A stretch of 64,000 nucleotides of DNA, from positions 1,054,001-1,118,000 of the forward strand of contig NZ_CP029194.1 in assembly GCF_008642375.1 (NCBI RefSeq). The letters run 5' to 3'. The translations under genes were made by a program, and so were the position numbers. Positions 7,574-16,557 of this stretch are shown here, in pieces. The stretch comes from Streptomyces venezuelae. Lineage in GTDB: Bacteria; Actinomycetota; Actinomycetes; Streptomycetales; Streptomycetaceae. Numbering within the stretch: position 1 is the first letter of the stretch; each line of letters starts with the position of its first letter. The notes beneath the pieces are model-generated. The model searched no databases and was not told where the DNA came from. It saw only the letters and a list, made by a program, of their open reading frames with translations.

Positions 7574-7913
7574 CATAGAGGCGTCCCGGCGAAGTAGGGC
7601 GCCAAGACGGCAGGTTCGTCGAGAAAGAGTCCGGAAACAGCCTCCGTCCGACCCTGGACGCCACGGCCGGAGGCTCGATCGTGCAGGCCGGACGCACCCC
7701 CGAGGTCGACTCCTGGCGGCGCAATCTGTGAGTGGGTGAACAGTGGACACCGGACCCGGGTCCTTTACAGTGGGTGTAGAAGTACAGGGAGGGGCGCGAC
7801 CTCCTCCCCACGTCGTTCATGAGAAGGAGCCACGGGCCCGCGATGGAGCCTCCGAGTACCGGCCGCGCCGGATCCTGCCTGCTGACCTTCGGTGAGCGAG
7901 CGGGGGTGGCACG

Positions 7914-9251
7914 GTGACCGAAGTCCTCCTGTTGTTCCTCGCCCTCGGACTCACCCTGGCCTGCGCCGTCTTCGTCGCCGCCGAATTCTCCCTGACGACC
8001 GTCGAGCGCGGCGATCTGGAACGTGCTGTCGAGGCCGAGGAGCGCGGCGCCGAAGGCGCGCTGCGTGCCGTCCGGCGGCTGACCGTGCAGCTCTCCGGTG
8101 CCCAGCTCGGTATCACCGTCACCTCGCTGGTGATCGGCATGCTCGCGGAGCCGTCCCTCGCGGCGCTGCTGCGCGGCCCGCTGGAGGCGATCGGCCTGGG
8201 CGGTGCGGCGTCCTCCGTCGCCACCGTTCTCGGTGTGGCGATCTCCACCGTCGTACTCATGGTCGTCGGCGAGCTCGTCCCGAAGAACTGGGCGATCTCG
8301 CGCCCGCTGGCCGTCGCCAAGGTCGTGGCCGGCCCCCAGCGGGGCTTCACCGCCGCTTTCGGTCCGTTCATCCGGCACCTCAACAACACCGCCAACCGGT
8401 TCGTACGGCGCTTCGGCCTGGAACCGGCCGAGGAGCTGCACTCCGTCCGCACCCCCGCCGAGCTGGCGTCCCTTGCCCGGCACTCGGCCGCCGAGGGTGC
8501 CATCGAGGCGGACTCCGTCGAGTTGTTCGTCCGTACGCTCCACCTGAGCGAACTGACAGCGGAGAACGTCATGACGCCGCGTGTCGACGTCCGAGCCCTT
8601 GAGGCCCAGGCCACGGCCGCCGACGCCGCCAACCTCACGTACGCCACCGGCCTGTCCCGCTTCCCGGTCTACCGGGTCTCCCTGGACGACGTGATCGGCA
8701 CCGTCCACATCCGTGACGTCCTCGCCCTGGAACCCGCCGCCCGAGCGGCCACCCCGATCACACAACTGGTGACCGAGCCCCTCCTGGTGCCCGAGACGCT
8801 GCCCGCCGACCGGCTCCTGGAGCGGCTGCGGGCGAGCCGCACCATGGCCGTCGTGATCGACGAGTACGGCGGCATGGCCGGAGTGGCGACGGTGGAGGAC
8901 ATCGTCGAGGAGGTCGTCGGCGAGGTCCGCGACGAGCACGACCCCGTCGAGGTCCCCGACCTGCTGCCCGCGCCGCCCACCGAGGACGGCCGGGCCACCT
9001 GGGAGGCCGACGGAGGCGTACGGATCGACGAGCTGGCCCGCATAGGGCTGCGCGCGCCGGAAGGCCCGTACGAGACGGTGGCCGGTCTGATCGCCACCCG
9101 CCTCGGCCGCATCCCCGCCCAGGGCGACGCGATCCTGCTCGACGGCTGGCGGCTCGACGTCCTCGACATCGAGCACCACCGGGCGGACCGCATCCACCTC
9201 ACCGAGCCCGCTCACCAGGGCCGGCACCAGCACGCCGGAGCGGCCCGATGA
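7914..9251 (+). CDS. CNNM/CorC-family membrane protein 1 (long form)
   Basis: 445 residues from GTG 7914. Residues 1-200 form the CNNM (DUF21) membrane domain (VFVAAEFSLTTVERGDLERA, SGAQLGITVTSLVIGMLAEP, MVVGELVPKNWAIS); 215-330 hold two CBS repeats (ENVMTPRVDVRALEAQ, AVVIDEYGGMAGVATVEDIV); 345-430 is the CorC_HlyC domain. The family (HlyC/CorC, CNNM) exports or senses Mg2+ and related cations; the hemolysin label is historical. It is the first of four tandem paralogues and overlaps the next by ATGA. The start lacks a strong ribosome binding site, but homology begins there. Confidence 0.93.
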   Translation: MTEVLLLFLALGLTLACAVFVAAEFSLTTVERGDLERAVEAEERGAEGALRAVRRLTVQLSGAQLGITVTSLVIGMLAEPSLAALLRGPLEAIGLGGAASSVATVLGVAISTVVLMVVGELVPKNWAISRPLAVAKVVAGPQRGFTAAFGPFIRHLNNTANRFVRRFGLEPAEELHSVRTPAELASLARHSAAEGAIEADSVELFVRTLHLSELTAENVMTPRVDVRALEAQATAADAANLTYATGLSRFPVYRVSLDDVIGTVHIRDVLALEPAARAATPITQLVTEPLLVPETLPADRLLERLRASRTMAVVIDEYGGMAGVATVEDIVEEVVGEVRDEHDPVEVPDLLPAPPTEDGRATWEADGGVRIDELARIGLRAPEGPYETVAGLIATRLGRIPAQGDAILLDGWRLDVLDIEHHRADRIHLTEPAHQGRHQHAGAAR

Positions 9252-10267
9252 CCGCCGTCCAGCTCACCATCGGCTTCCTCACACTCCTGACGAACGCCTT
9301 CTTCGTCGGCGGCGAGTTCTCCCTGATCTCGGTCCGCCGCAGCCAGATCGAGCCCCTGGCCCGGGAAGGCGACCGACGGGCCCGGATGACGCTGTGGGGC
9401 CTGGAACACATCTCCGCGCTGCTGGCCACCGCCCAGCTCGGCATCACCGTCTCCTCCCTCGTCCTGGGCGCGGTCGCCGAACCGGCCATCGCCCACCTGC
9501 TCGAGCCCGTCTTCGAGGCGATGCACGTCCCGCACGGGTTCGTGCACCCGATCGCGTTCGTCATCGCGCTCACCCTGGCGACGTACGCGCACATGCTGAT
9601 CGGCGAGATGGTCCCGAAGAACATCGCGCTCGCCGCCCCGGTGAAGACCGCGCTGCTCCTCGGCCCGCCGCTCGTCGCTCTCACCCGGGCCCTGAAGCCG
9701 GTCGTCTTCGGCATCAACGCCTTCGCCAACGCGCTCCTTCGGCTGCTGCGCGTCGAGCCGAAGGACGAGGTCGCGTCCGTCTTCACCGACGACGAACTCG
9801 CCCGGATGGTCCACGACACCAGCCAGGCCGGACTGCTCTCCCCTGCCGACGGGGAGCGACTGCGCGACGCCCTGGAACTGGGCACCCGCCCCGTCGGCGA
9901 GATCCTCGTCCCCGCCGCCCGCATGATCACCGTCGACCACCGCATCACCCCCGCCGGGCTGGAACGGACCGCAGCCGAGGCCGGCTACTCACGCTTCCCG
10001 GTCACCGGTCCGGCGGGAGCCGTGCTCGGCTACCTGCACATCAAGGACACCCTCGGCGTCACCGACAGGGACAGGCCCTTCCCGCGGACCGCACTGCACG
10101 CGGTGACCCGGGTCCGCGTCGACACCCCGCTCGACGACACGCTCACCGCGCTGCGGGCCGCCGACAGCCACCTGGCCGCCGTCACCGGTGAGAGTGGGGC
10201 CGTCCTCGGCTACGTGACCATGGAAGACGTCCTCGACGAGCTGGTCGGACCGGCCGCCGCCGTGTGA
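9248..10267 (+). CDS. CNNM/CorC-family membrane protein 2 (short form)
   Basis: 339 residues; ATGA overlap with the long-form gene upstream. It has the CNNM membrane domain (FFVGGEFSLISVRRSQIEPL, ATAQLGITVSSLVLGAVAEP, IGEMVPKNIALA) and two CBS repeats (YSRFPVTGPAGAVLGYLHIK, GAVLGYVTMEDVLDELVG), then stops without the CorC_HlyC domain. The overlap and the alternation of long and short forms suggest that pairs act as hetero-oligomers; this is inference. Confidence 0.92.
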   Translation: MTAVQLTIGFLTLLTNAFFVGGEFSLISVRRSQIEPLAREGDRRARMTLWGLEHISALLATAQLGITVSSLVLGAVAEPAIAHLLEPVFEAMHVPHGFVHPIAFVIALTLATYAHMLIGEMVPKNIALAAPVKTALLLGPPLVALTRALKPVVFGINAFANALLRLLRVEPKDEVASVFTDDELARMVHDTSQAGLLSPADGERLRDALELGTRPVGEILVPAARMITVDHRITPAGLERTAAEAGYSRFPVTGPAGAVLGYLHIKDTLGVTDRDRPFPRTALHAVTRVRVDTPLDDTLTALRAADSHLAAVTGESGAVLGYVTMEDVLDELVGPAAAV

Positions 10268-10410
10268 CCCGGCCGGCCTTCCGCCTGCGGTACGGCGGTC
10301 CCCGCGCCCCCCGATACTCCCTTCCAACGCTCTGTCCCTTCTGCAAGGAGCCACTTCTTGTCCGCGTCCGCCAGACCGACGTCCACCCGCACCTCGAAGG
10401 GGTGCGGTCG

Positions 10411-11727
10411 ATGAACGCCGCTCTCGGCCTGCTGGCCGTCCTCGTTCTGACCGCCGGCACCGGGTACTTCGTCGCCCAGGAGTTCGCCTACGTCGCCGCC
10501 GACCGGCTCGCGCTCGCCCGCGAGGCCGAGGCGGGCGACAAGCGGGCCGCCCGCGCGCTGACGGTCCTCGAACGGCTCTCGTTCATGCTCTCCGGCGCGC
10601 AGCTCGGCATCACCGTCACCGGTCTGGTCGTCGGATTCCTGGCCGAGCCGTCCGTCTCGGCGCTCCTGAAGCCCGCGCTTGAGGGGACGGGGCTGTCCGC
10701 CGGCGCCGTCTCGGCGATCTCCGTGGTCCTCGCCTTCGTGGTGGCGACGGTCCTGCAGATGGTGCTCGGGGAACTCGCGCCGAAGAACCTGGCTCTGGCG
10801 GTCCCCGAGCGGCTCGCCAAGTCGCTTGCGTCCTCCACCCTTGTCTACCTGAAGGTCGTCGGGCCGGTGGTCCGCGTCTTCGACGGCGCCGCGAACAAGC
10901 TGCTGCGCAAGGTCGGCATCGAGCCGGTCGAAGAGCTGCACCACGGCGCGACGCTGGAGGAGCTCAGCCACCTGATCGGTGAGTCTCACGAGCAGGGCGA
11001 GCTGCCGCCCGCCACCGCCGAGCTGCTCGACCACGCGCTGGAGTTCTCGGAGCGGACCATGGACGAGGTGATGGTGCCGCGCGTGGACGCCGTCTTCGTA
11101 CGCAAGGACGCCACCCTCACCGAGGCCGTGGAGCTGATCGCCACGTACGGCCACTCGAACTACCCCGTCCTCGGCGACCACCCCGACGACGTCGCCGGTG
11201 TCCTGGGCGTGAACGAGCTGATGCGCCTGCCCGCGACCGCCTTCGGCACCACCACCGCGGGCGAGGCCGCCCGGCGACCTCTCCTGCTGCCCGACACGCT
11301 GCCGCTGCCGCAGGCCGTCGCGCAGATGCGGGAGCGCGACGACGAGTTCGCCGTCGTCCTCGACGAGCACGGCGGCGTCGCCGGCATCGTCACGTACGAG
11401 GACATCGCCGAGGAGCTCGTCGGAGACATCGCCGACGAGAGCGACACCGTCGTCACCGTGGCCGCGCCGGACGGCGACGGCTGGAAGGTCGACGCCGGCC
11501 GTCGCCTCGACGAGATCGAGGATGCCACCGGCATCACGCTGCCCGAGGAGGACGACTACGACACCGTCGCCGGCCTCATCATCGACCGTCTCGGCCGCTT
11601 CCCCACGATCGGGGACCGCCTTACCGTCGACGACGTTCGCATCGAGGTCCTCAGCCTCGACCGCCACGTCCCCGAACGCGTCCGCATCGAACACGTCCCG
11701 TCTGCCGCCGAGGAGGCACAGGCATGA
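10411..11727 (+). CDS. CNNM/CorC-family membrane protein 3 (long form)
   Basis: 438 residues from ATG 10411 (MNAALGLLAVLVLT); the frame is open from 10264 but those codons are not conserved, and GAAGG precedes the chosen ATG. Domains are CNNM (YFVAQEFAYVAADRLALARE, SGAQLGITVTGLVVGFLAEP, LGELAPKNLALA), paired CBS (DEVMVPRVDAVFVRKD, AVVLDEHGGVAGIVTYEDIA) and CorC_HlyC (YDTVAGLIIDRLGRFPTIGD). Same architecture as the first paralogue, opening the second long-short pair. Confidence 0.93.
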   Translation: MNAALGLLAVLVLTAGTGYFVAQEFAYVAADRLALAREAEAGDKRAARALTVLERLSFMLSGAQLGITVTGLVVGFLAEPSVSALLKPALEGTGLSAGAVSAISVVLAFVVATVLQMVLGELAPKNLALAVPERLAKSLASSTLVYLKVVGPVVRVFDGAANKLLRKVGIEPVEELHHGATLEELSHLIGESHEQGELPPATAELLDHALEFSERTMDEVMVPRVDAVFVRKDATLTEAVELIATYGHSNYPVLGDHPDDVAGVLGVNELMRLPATAFGTTTAGEAARRPLLLPDTLPLPQAVAQMRERDDEFAVVLDEHGGVAGIVTYEDIAEELVGDIADESDTVVTVAAPDGDGWKVDAGRRLDEIEDATGITLPEEDDYDTVAGLIIDRLGRFPTIGDRLTVDDVRIEVLSLDRHVPERVRIEHVPSAAEEAQA

Positions 11728-12743
11728 GCCTCCCCATGGCGCTCTTCGTCACCGTCGTGCTGCTGATCGGCAGCGGCTTCTTCGTGGCCGCCGAGTTCGC
11801 GCTCGTCGCCGCCAAGCGGCACCGCATCGAGAAGGCCGTCGCCGACGGGCAGCGCGGCGCCAAGGCCGCACTCGCCGGTATGCGCGAGCTGTCGCTGATG
11901 CTCGCGGGCGCCCAGCTCGGCATCACCCTCTGCACCCTCGGCCTCGGCGCGATCTCCAAGCCGGCGATCTCCCACGAGCTCGACCCCCTGCTCGTGAAGC
12001 TGGGCCTGCCCACAGCGCTCAGCTACGGCATCGCCTTCGCCGTCGCCATGATCATCGTGGTCTTCCTCCACATGGTCCTCGGCGAGATGGCCCCCAAGTC
12101 CTGGGCCATCGCCCACCCCGAACGCTCCGCGATGCTCCTCACCCCGCCCTTCCGCGCCGTGGTCAAGACCGTGCGCCCGCTGCTCTGGGTCCTCAACAAG
12201 GTCAGCAACGCACTCGTACGGATGTGCCGCGTCCAGCCCCGCGACGAACTGGCCGCCGTCCACAACCGCGAACAGCTCACCCACCTCGTCGAGGAGTCCG
12301 AGCGCCTCGGCCTGATCAACAAGACCGACTCGCTGCTCATCACCCGCTCCCTGACCGAACCCCAGACCCCGGTGGCGGAGTTCCAGACCCCGGCCGCGGA
12401 CATCGTCACGATCCCGGCCGACGCCGACCTGGACACGCTGCTGGCCCGCGCCTCCGACGCCGACCGCTCGCGCCTCCTGGTCCGCGACGGCGACCGCATC
12501 CTCGGCTCCGTCCACGCCCGCGACGCCCTGGTCGCCCGCACCCGCGGCCGGACCCTCACCGCCCGCGACCTCGCCCGCCCCGTACCCGAACTGGCCACCG
12601 GCACCACGGTGTCCGAGGCCGTCGAGCACCTGCGCCGACGCCGGTCCTCCCTCGCCGTCGTACGCGATGAACAGGGGACGCTCACCGGCCTGGTCAGCCT
12701 CGATGACCTCCTCGTCCGGCTCATGGGTCCGCAGACGGTCTGA
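11724..12743 (+). CDS. CNNM/CorC-family membrane protein 4 (short form)
   Basis: 339 residues, ATGA overlap with the preceding gene. CNNM domain (FFVAAEFALVAAKRHRIEKA, AGAQLGITLCTLGLGAISKP, LGEMAPKSWAIAHP) plus CBS pair (SRLLVRDGDRILGSVHARDA, EQGTLTGLVSLDDLLVRLMG); no CorC_HlyC domain. It has the same length as paralogue 2, consistent with duplication of a two-gene long/short unit. Confidence 0.92.
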   Translation: MSLPMALFVTVVLLIGSGFFVAAEFALVAAKRHRIEKAVADGQRGAKAALAGMRELSLMLAGAQLGITLCTLGLGAISKPAISHELDPLLVKLGLPTALSYGIAFAVAMIIVVFLHMVLGEMAPKSWAIAHPERSAMLLTPPFRAVVKTVRPLLWVLNKVSNALVRMCRVQPRDELAAVHNREQLTHLVEESERLGLINKTDSLLITRSLTEPQTPVAEFQTPAADIVTIPADADLDTLLARASDADRSRLLVRDGDRILGSVHARDALVARTRGRTLTARDLARPVPELATGTTVSEAVEHLRRRRSSLAVVRDEQGTLTGLVSLDDLLVRLMGPQTV

Positions 12744-12849
12744 CATCCGCGTCGTTGGGCTGCCCGAGCCAAGACAACCGACCGCAGGCTTCTTCGCGGC
12801 GGAGGCGGGCAGTCCGACGGCCCTGCGGAACAGCAGGCCCCCTATCAGG

Positions 12850-14382
12850 TCACCGATAGCCGCCGCCTCCAGAGCCCGGCCACTCAGGGTGACGGACGCC
12901 CCGATGCCTCGCCGGGCCCGGCCTCGTGAGCCGCAGGGCGATGGTGGCGGTCCCGGCGGTGGTTGCCGTGCAGAGGGCGATGAAGGCGTCGGGTGTCCAG
13001 GTCCACAGCGCCCTGGGCCCGATGAGGGTGAGGGCTGCCGCCATGGCGATCCAGGGCAGGGCGCCGGCCAGACACCACAGCACGGTGGGGACGACGCGGC
13101 GGGACACGGGCCGTCGGCGGAGCAGGCGGGCGGAGTGGAAGGTGCCCGCGAGGAGGGTGAGGGCCAGGGCGGTGAGGCCCCAGACCGTGGCGTGGTACGT
13201 CGCGGCTGAGGGGGCGTCGGTGGGGGCGGTGGCGCCGGCGAGGATGCGGGCGGCGCCGAAGCCGACTTCCATGACGGCACCGTCGTGGAGAAGGCCGTGG
13301 AGGTTCTGCTGGAGGACGAGGGCGATGTTCCGCTCCGGCAGGAGGAAGAGCATCGCGGAGTAGCCCGGGGTGGCGCCGGTGTGCCAGATCGCTCTGTCGA
13401 GGGGAGCCTCAAGGCCCCCGACGCGCCAGCCGAGTCCGTATCCGGTGTCGGCGCCGGACGGCTGGAGTCGGCCGGATTGCCGCATCAGGCGGACGGACTC
13501 GGGCGTCAGGATCGTCGTGCCGTTGCCGGTCCTCCCCGACCGGAGCTGGAGGGAGGCGAACGCGGCGAGGTCGTTCAGGTCACCGCCCGTGTAGCCGTAG
13601 GCGGCGCCGTCGTCGTCCACGCCGTCGGCGATCGCGGACGGTATGGCCCAGAGGAGCTGGTGCCCGGGAGGAAGGTTTCGCTCGCGTGCGGATGTCCGGT
13701 CGGCGATCGCCCCGTCCATGCCGGCCGGGCGCAGGACGCTGTCCCGAAGGTGGTCGGCGAAGGGGCGACCGGTCACGGACTCGACGACGGCGGCCAGCAC
13801 GAGGTAGTTGGCGCTGCTGTACGCGTACGTGGTGCCGGGCGGCCCGAGCGGGTGTACGTCGTCCAGCTCGGCGACGCGCTCCACCGCTCCCGGGCAGTCC
13901 GGGTCGACGCAGTCGGCGACCTCGAAGGTGGCCGACTCGGGCAGACCGGCGGTCTGCTGGAGCAGGTGGCGGACAGTGACGCGAGAAGCGTGACCGGAGC
14001 CGCCGAAGCGGAAGTCGGGCACGTGGCCGACGACCGGGTCGTCGAGCCGGAGGCGCCCTTCCTGCACGAGGGTCATCACGGCACTCGCGGCGATCGGTTT
14101 GGCGACCGAGCCCCAAAGGAAGGGGGTTTCGATCGTGACCGGTTCGCCGTGTCCGTCCGTTCCCCTGGCGCGCGCGTGGATCGGCCCGTCGGGTCCGACG
14201 ACGGCGTAGGAGAGCCCGGGCGTACGGGTGGCCTCCATGCGGTCGTGCACGTAGGCGTCCACGGCCGCCAAGCGGTCCGTGGGGATGGGCGAGTCGGCCG
14301 CGGCCGGCGCATGACCTAAGGGAAGCAGACCGAGCAGGAGGGCTGTCGCCGCTGCGGCAGCGCGGCGGAGCGGGTTGAGCAT
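12850..14382 (-). CDS. Secreted/membrane-tethered serine beta-lactamase-fold hydrolase
   Basis: 510 residues. A signal peptide (MLNPLRRAAAAATALLLGLL ... APAAA) leads into a class C beta-lactamase/DD-peptidase fold with Ser92-x-x-Lys95 (GSVAKP), Tyr188-Ser-Ser where Tyr-x-Asn is usual, and His334-Thr-Gly. Residues 395-490 contain about three membrane helices (VWGLTALALTLLAGTF, TVLWCLAGALPWIAMAAALT, AFIALCTATTAGTATIALRL), so the catalytic domain is anchored outside the cell. Substrates may be peptidoglycan peptides, esters or beta-lactams. It is divergent from a TetR gene with two dyads in the shared promoter, which suggests direct repression. Confidence 0.9.
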   Translation of the reverse strand: MLNPLRRAAAAATALLLGLLPLGHAPAAADSPIPTDRLAAVDAYVHDRMEATRTPGLSYAVVGPDGPIHARARGTDGHGEPVTIETPFLWGSVAKPIAASAVMTLVQEGRLRLDDPVVGHVPDFRFGGSGHASRVTVRHLLQQTAGLPESATFEVADCVDPDCPGAVERVAELDDVHPLGPPGTTYAYSSANYLVLAAVVESVTGRPFADHLRDSVLRPAGMDGAIADRTSARERNLPPGHQLLWAIPSAIADGVDDDGAAYGYTGGDLNDLAAFASLQLRSGRTGNGTTILTPESVRLMRQSGRLQPSGADTGYGLGWRVGGLEAPLDRAIWHTGATPGYSAMLFLLPERNIALVLQQNLHGLLHDGAVMEVGFGAARILAGATAPTDAPSAATYHATVWGLTALALTLLAGTFHSARLLRRRPVSRRVVPTVLWCLAGALPWIAMAAALTLIGPRALWTWTPDAFIALCTATTAGTATIALRLTRPGPARHRGVRHPEWPGSGGGGYR

Positions 14383-14412
14383 GGGGCGTCGTCCTTCCGT
14401 GGAGCACGGCGG

Positions 14413-14458
14413 ATAACCGTATGTCCATACGGTTATAACCGTACGCTGGTACGGTTAT
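14413..14458. promoter_or_regulatory. Two overlapping perfect TetR-type operators
   Basis: First dyad: ATAACCGTAT (14413-14422) and ATACGGTTAT (14427-14436), spacer GTCC. Second dyad: ATAACCGTAC (14435-14444) and GTACGGTTAT (14449-14458), spacer GCTG. Both are perfect ten-base arms with four-base spacers, share the AT at 14435-14436 and have centres 22 bases apart, putting both on nearly the same helix face. The second ends three bases before the TetR start codon and both lie in the promoter of the divergent hydrolase. Confidence 0.85.
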
Positions 14459-14461
14459 CAA

Positions 14462-15175
14462 GTGCCGCGAACCGCCGACCACGAAGAACGCCGCCGTCAG
14501 ATCGCCGACGCCGTCAGCCAGTTGATCACCGCACACGGGCTGGACGCCGTCACCGTCGCCCGCACGGCCGCCACCGCGGGCATGTCCGTCGGGCTCGTCC
14601 AGCACTACTTCCGCACCAAGGACGAGATGCTGCTCCACGCCTTCCGCGAGGTCTCGGCCCGCATCCGCGCGCGCGTCGATGAGCGGATCAGGGACGGGGT
14701 CGAGCACAGGCGGCCCATCGCACGGGTCATGGCGGAGGTGATGACCGAGTACATCCCCCTGGACGAGGCCCGCCGCGCCGAATACCGCGTCACCCGCGCG
14801 TTCGCCGGCCGAGCCCTCGACGCCCCCGCCCTCGCGGCCGTCGACACCGAGGCCGCTCGAAAGCTGCGCGAGGACATCGCCCGCGCGGTCCACAACGGTA
14901 AGGAGTGCGGCGAGGTCGACGAGGACGTGGATCCGTCGGGGGCGGCCGTCCGCCTCGCCGCCGTGATGGAGGGCCTCGCACTCCAGGTCTACCGCGAGCC
15001 CGAGGGCGCCGCCGAAGCGGCCGTGGTCCCGTTCGTGGCACCCCTGCTCGAGACCGAACTCGCCGCCGTCTTCACCGGCGAGTGCCGCCAGTACGCCAGA
15101 GGGTCAGCCGATCCGGCGAGGGCGCCGCGGGTACCCGGCGCCTCGACAGCCTCCTCGCCGGGGAACGTCTGCTGA
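14462..15175 (+). CDS. TetR/AcrR-family transcriptional regulator
   Basis: 237 residues from GTG 14462. The N-terminal helix-turn-helix is typical: RRRQIADAVSQLITAHGLDA, VTVARTAATAGMSVGLVQHY, FRTKDEMLLHAF. The C-terminal ligand domain resembles the BetI-like TetR_C subgroup (ARVMAEVMTEYIPLDEARRA). The start codon is three bases from the second operator, with no room for a ribosome binding site, so the mRNA may be leaderless or nearly so. It presumably represses itself and the serine hydrolase; the inducer is unknown. Confidence 0.9.
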   Translation: MPRTADHEERRRQIADAVSQLITAHGLDAVTVARTAATAGMSVGLVQHYFRTKDEMLLHAFREVSARIRARVDERIRDGVEHRRPIARVMAEVMTEYIPLDEARRAEYRVTRAFAGRALDAPALAAVDTEAARKLREDIARAVHNGKECGEVDEDVDPSGAAVRLAAVMEGLALQVYREPEGAAEAAVVPFVAPLLETELAAVFTGECRQYARGSADPARAPRVPGASTASSPGNVC

Positions 15176-15472
15176 CGCCGGTGGCGATGCCTCCTGTCCT
15201 GGCCGTGATTCTGCTGGTCTCCCGAAGTTTTGGCATGGCGCGCTGCTCTGCCTCACTCGACCGGCAGGGTGGAGCGGGGCACGGGCTGGAGCGAGGCGAG
15301 GCGAGCGAGGAAGCGGAGATCGCAACCAGGTCGGGCGGGACGCTGGCGCATCACACACACCAGTCCCCGACGACGGGCTCGGCCCACGCTCGCCAGCCGA
15401 ACTGGCCCGGGCGCTTGTGGGGATTGATTCGCAGCGCCGGGTGCCGCCGCTGGCCGCACGGTCGGCGGCGGG
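15176..15472. other. Gene-free stretch
   Basis: No frame here has a start site or recognisable motif. It separates the converging TetR and sigJ genes. I see nothing to annotate. Confidence 0.5.
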
Positions 15473-16429
15473 TCACCACTGGGCGACGAGCGGCGTGTCC
15501 GGTCCGTGCTCCCGCCAGGCCTCGGTGAGGCGGACGAGGCGGGCGGGGGCGGCGATGCCGCGCACCGTCGCGATCCTGCCGCCTGCGATGTCGAACGTCA
15601 CGGCGCCGATGACCTGGTCGACGAGGACGAACAGGATGGCGGGGGCGCCGTTGACGACCGCGTAGTGGATCGCCGGTGTGCCGCCGGCCAGTCGCCTCTT
15701 CGCCGGTGTGGGCTTGAAGCCGGCCCGTACGACAGCGGCGATGCGCTGCGGAGTGTCGAACCGCAGCAGCTTCTCGGCCGTGCCACCGGCGCCGTCCGAG
15801 ATCGCGGTCGCGTCGTCGGTGAGCAGCGCCACCAGCGTTTCGGTACGACCCGAGGCGGCGGCGGCGAGGAACTCCTCGACGATCCTGCGGGCGGATGCCG
15901 GGTCGACCTCGCTTTCGCCGCGGCGCGCGGCGGTGATGCGGCGCCGGGCCCGGTGGAGATGCTGCTGGCTTGCGGATTCGGTGATGTCGAGGATCTCGGC
16001 GATCTCGGCGTGACCGTAGGAGAACGCTTCGCGCAGGACGTAGACGGCCCGCTCGAGGGGGGACAAGCGCTCCATGAGCGTCAGCAAGGCCAGGGAGACC
16101 GATTCGCGCTGCTCGAACGTGTCGGCCGGGCCGAGCAACGCATCGCCGTCGAGGAGCGGTTCGGGCATCCAGGCCCCGGCGGTGCGTTCGCGGCGGGCCT
16201 GTGCCGAGCGGAGCCGGTCCAGGCACAGGTTGGTGACGACCTTCGTCAGCCATGCCTCCGGCACCTTGATCCGCTGCCGGTCCGCGGCCTGCCAGTGCAG
16301 GAACGCGTCCTGCACCGCGTCTTCGGCGTCGGTGGCGGAACCCAGCAGCCGGTACGCCAACGAGGCCAGCCGGTTCCGGCTCGCCTCGAACCGGCTGGTG
16401 TCGAAGCGATCAATGGCGGTGCTGTCCAT
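15473..16429 (-). CDS. sigJ: ECF41-type RNA polymerase sigma factor SigJ
   Basis: 318 residues from ATG 16429 (GTG 16438 also possible). Sigma region 2 (RNRLASLAYRLLGSATDAED, AVQDAFLHWQAADRQ) and region 4 (LSPLERAVYVLREAFSYGHA, EIAEILDITESASQQHLHRA) are followed by a SnoaL/NTF2-like C-terminal domain of about 120 residues (RRIVEEFLAAAASGRTETLV), diagnostic of ECF41. In this family the C-terminal extension modulates activity in place of an anti-sigma factor, and targets are often adjacent oxidoreductase-type genes. An NDH-2-like flavoprotein gene lies two genes away on the same strand. I did not find a convincing ECF41 promoter in the window. Confidence 0.92.
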   Translation of the reverse strand: MDSTAIDRFDTSRFEASRNRLASLAYRLLGSATDAEDAVQDAFLHWQAADRQRIKVPEAWLTKVVTNLCLDRLRSAQARRERTAGAWMPEPLLDGDALLGPADTFEQRESVSLALLTLMERLSPLERAVYVLREAFSYGHAEIAEILDITESASQQHLHRARRRITAARRGESEVDPASARRIVEEFLAAAASGRTETLVALLTDDATAISDGAGGTAEKLLRFDTPQRIAAVVRAGFKPTPAKRRLAGGTPAIHYAVVNGAPAILFVLVDQVIGAVTFDIAGGRIATVRGIAAPARLVRLTEAWREHGPDTPLVAQW

Positions 16430-16557
16430 GCGGACCACCCTATGTGGTGTGGCGGAAGGCTCGCCTCAGGGCGTTTGCCCTGTGGAGGTGGGGTGTTGCG
16501 CGCCAAGTCGGTGGGGGAAGAGGGCGGTCGCGCCGCGAGGGTCGTCGGGTGCGGGGG

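Noticed and set aside
7764..7780. Possible fourth BlaI-type dyad (TTTACA, then TGTAGA) before the first CNNM gene
   Set aside because: One arm has a mismatch and the spacer is five instead of four bases; not counted as an operator.
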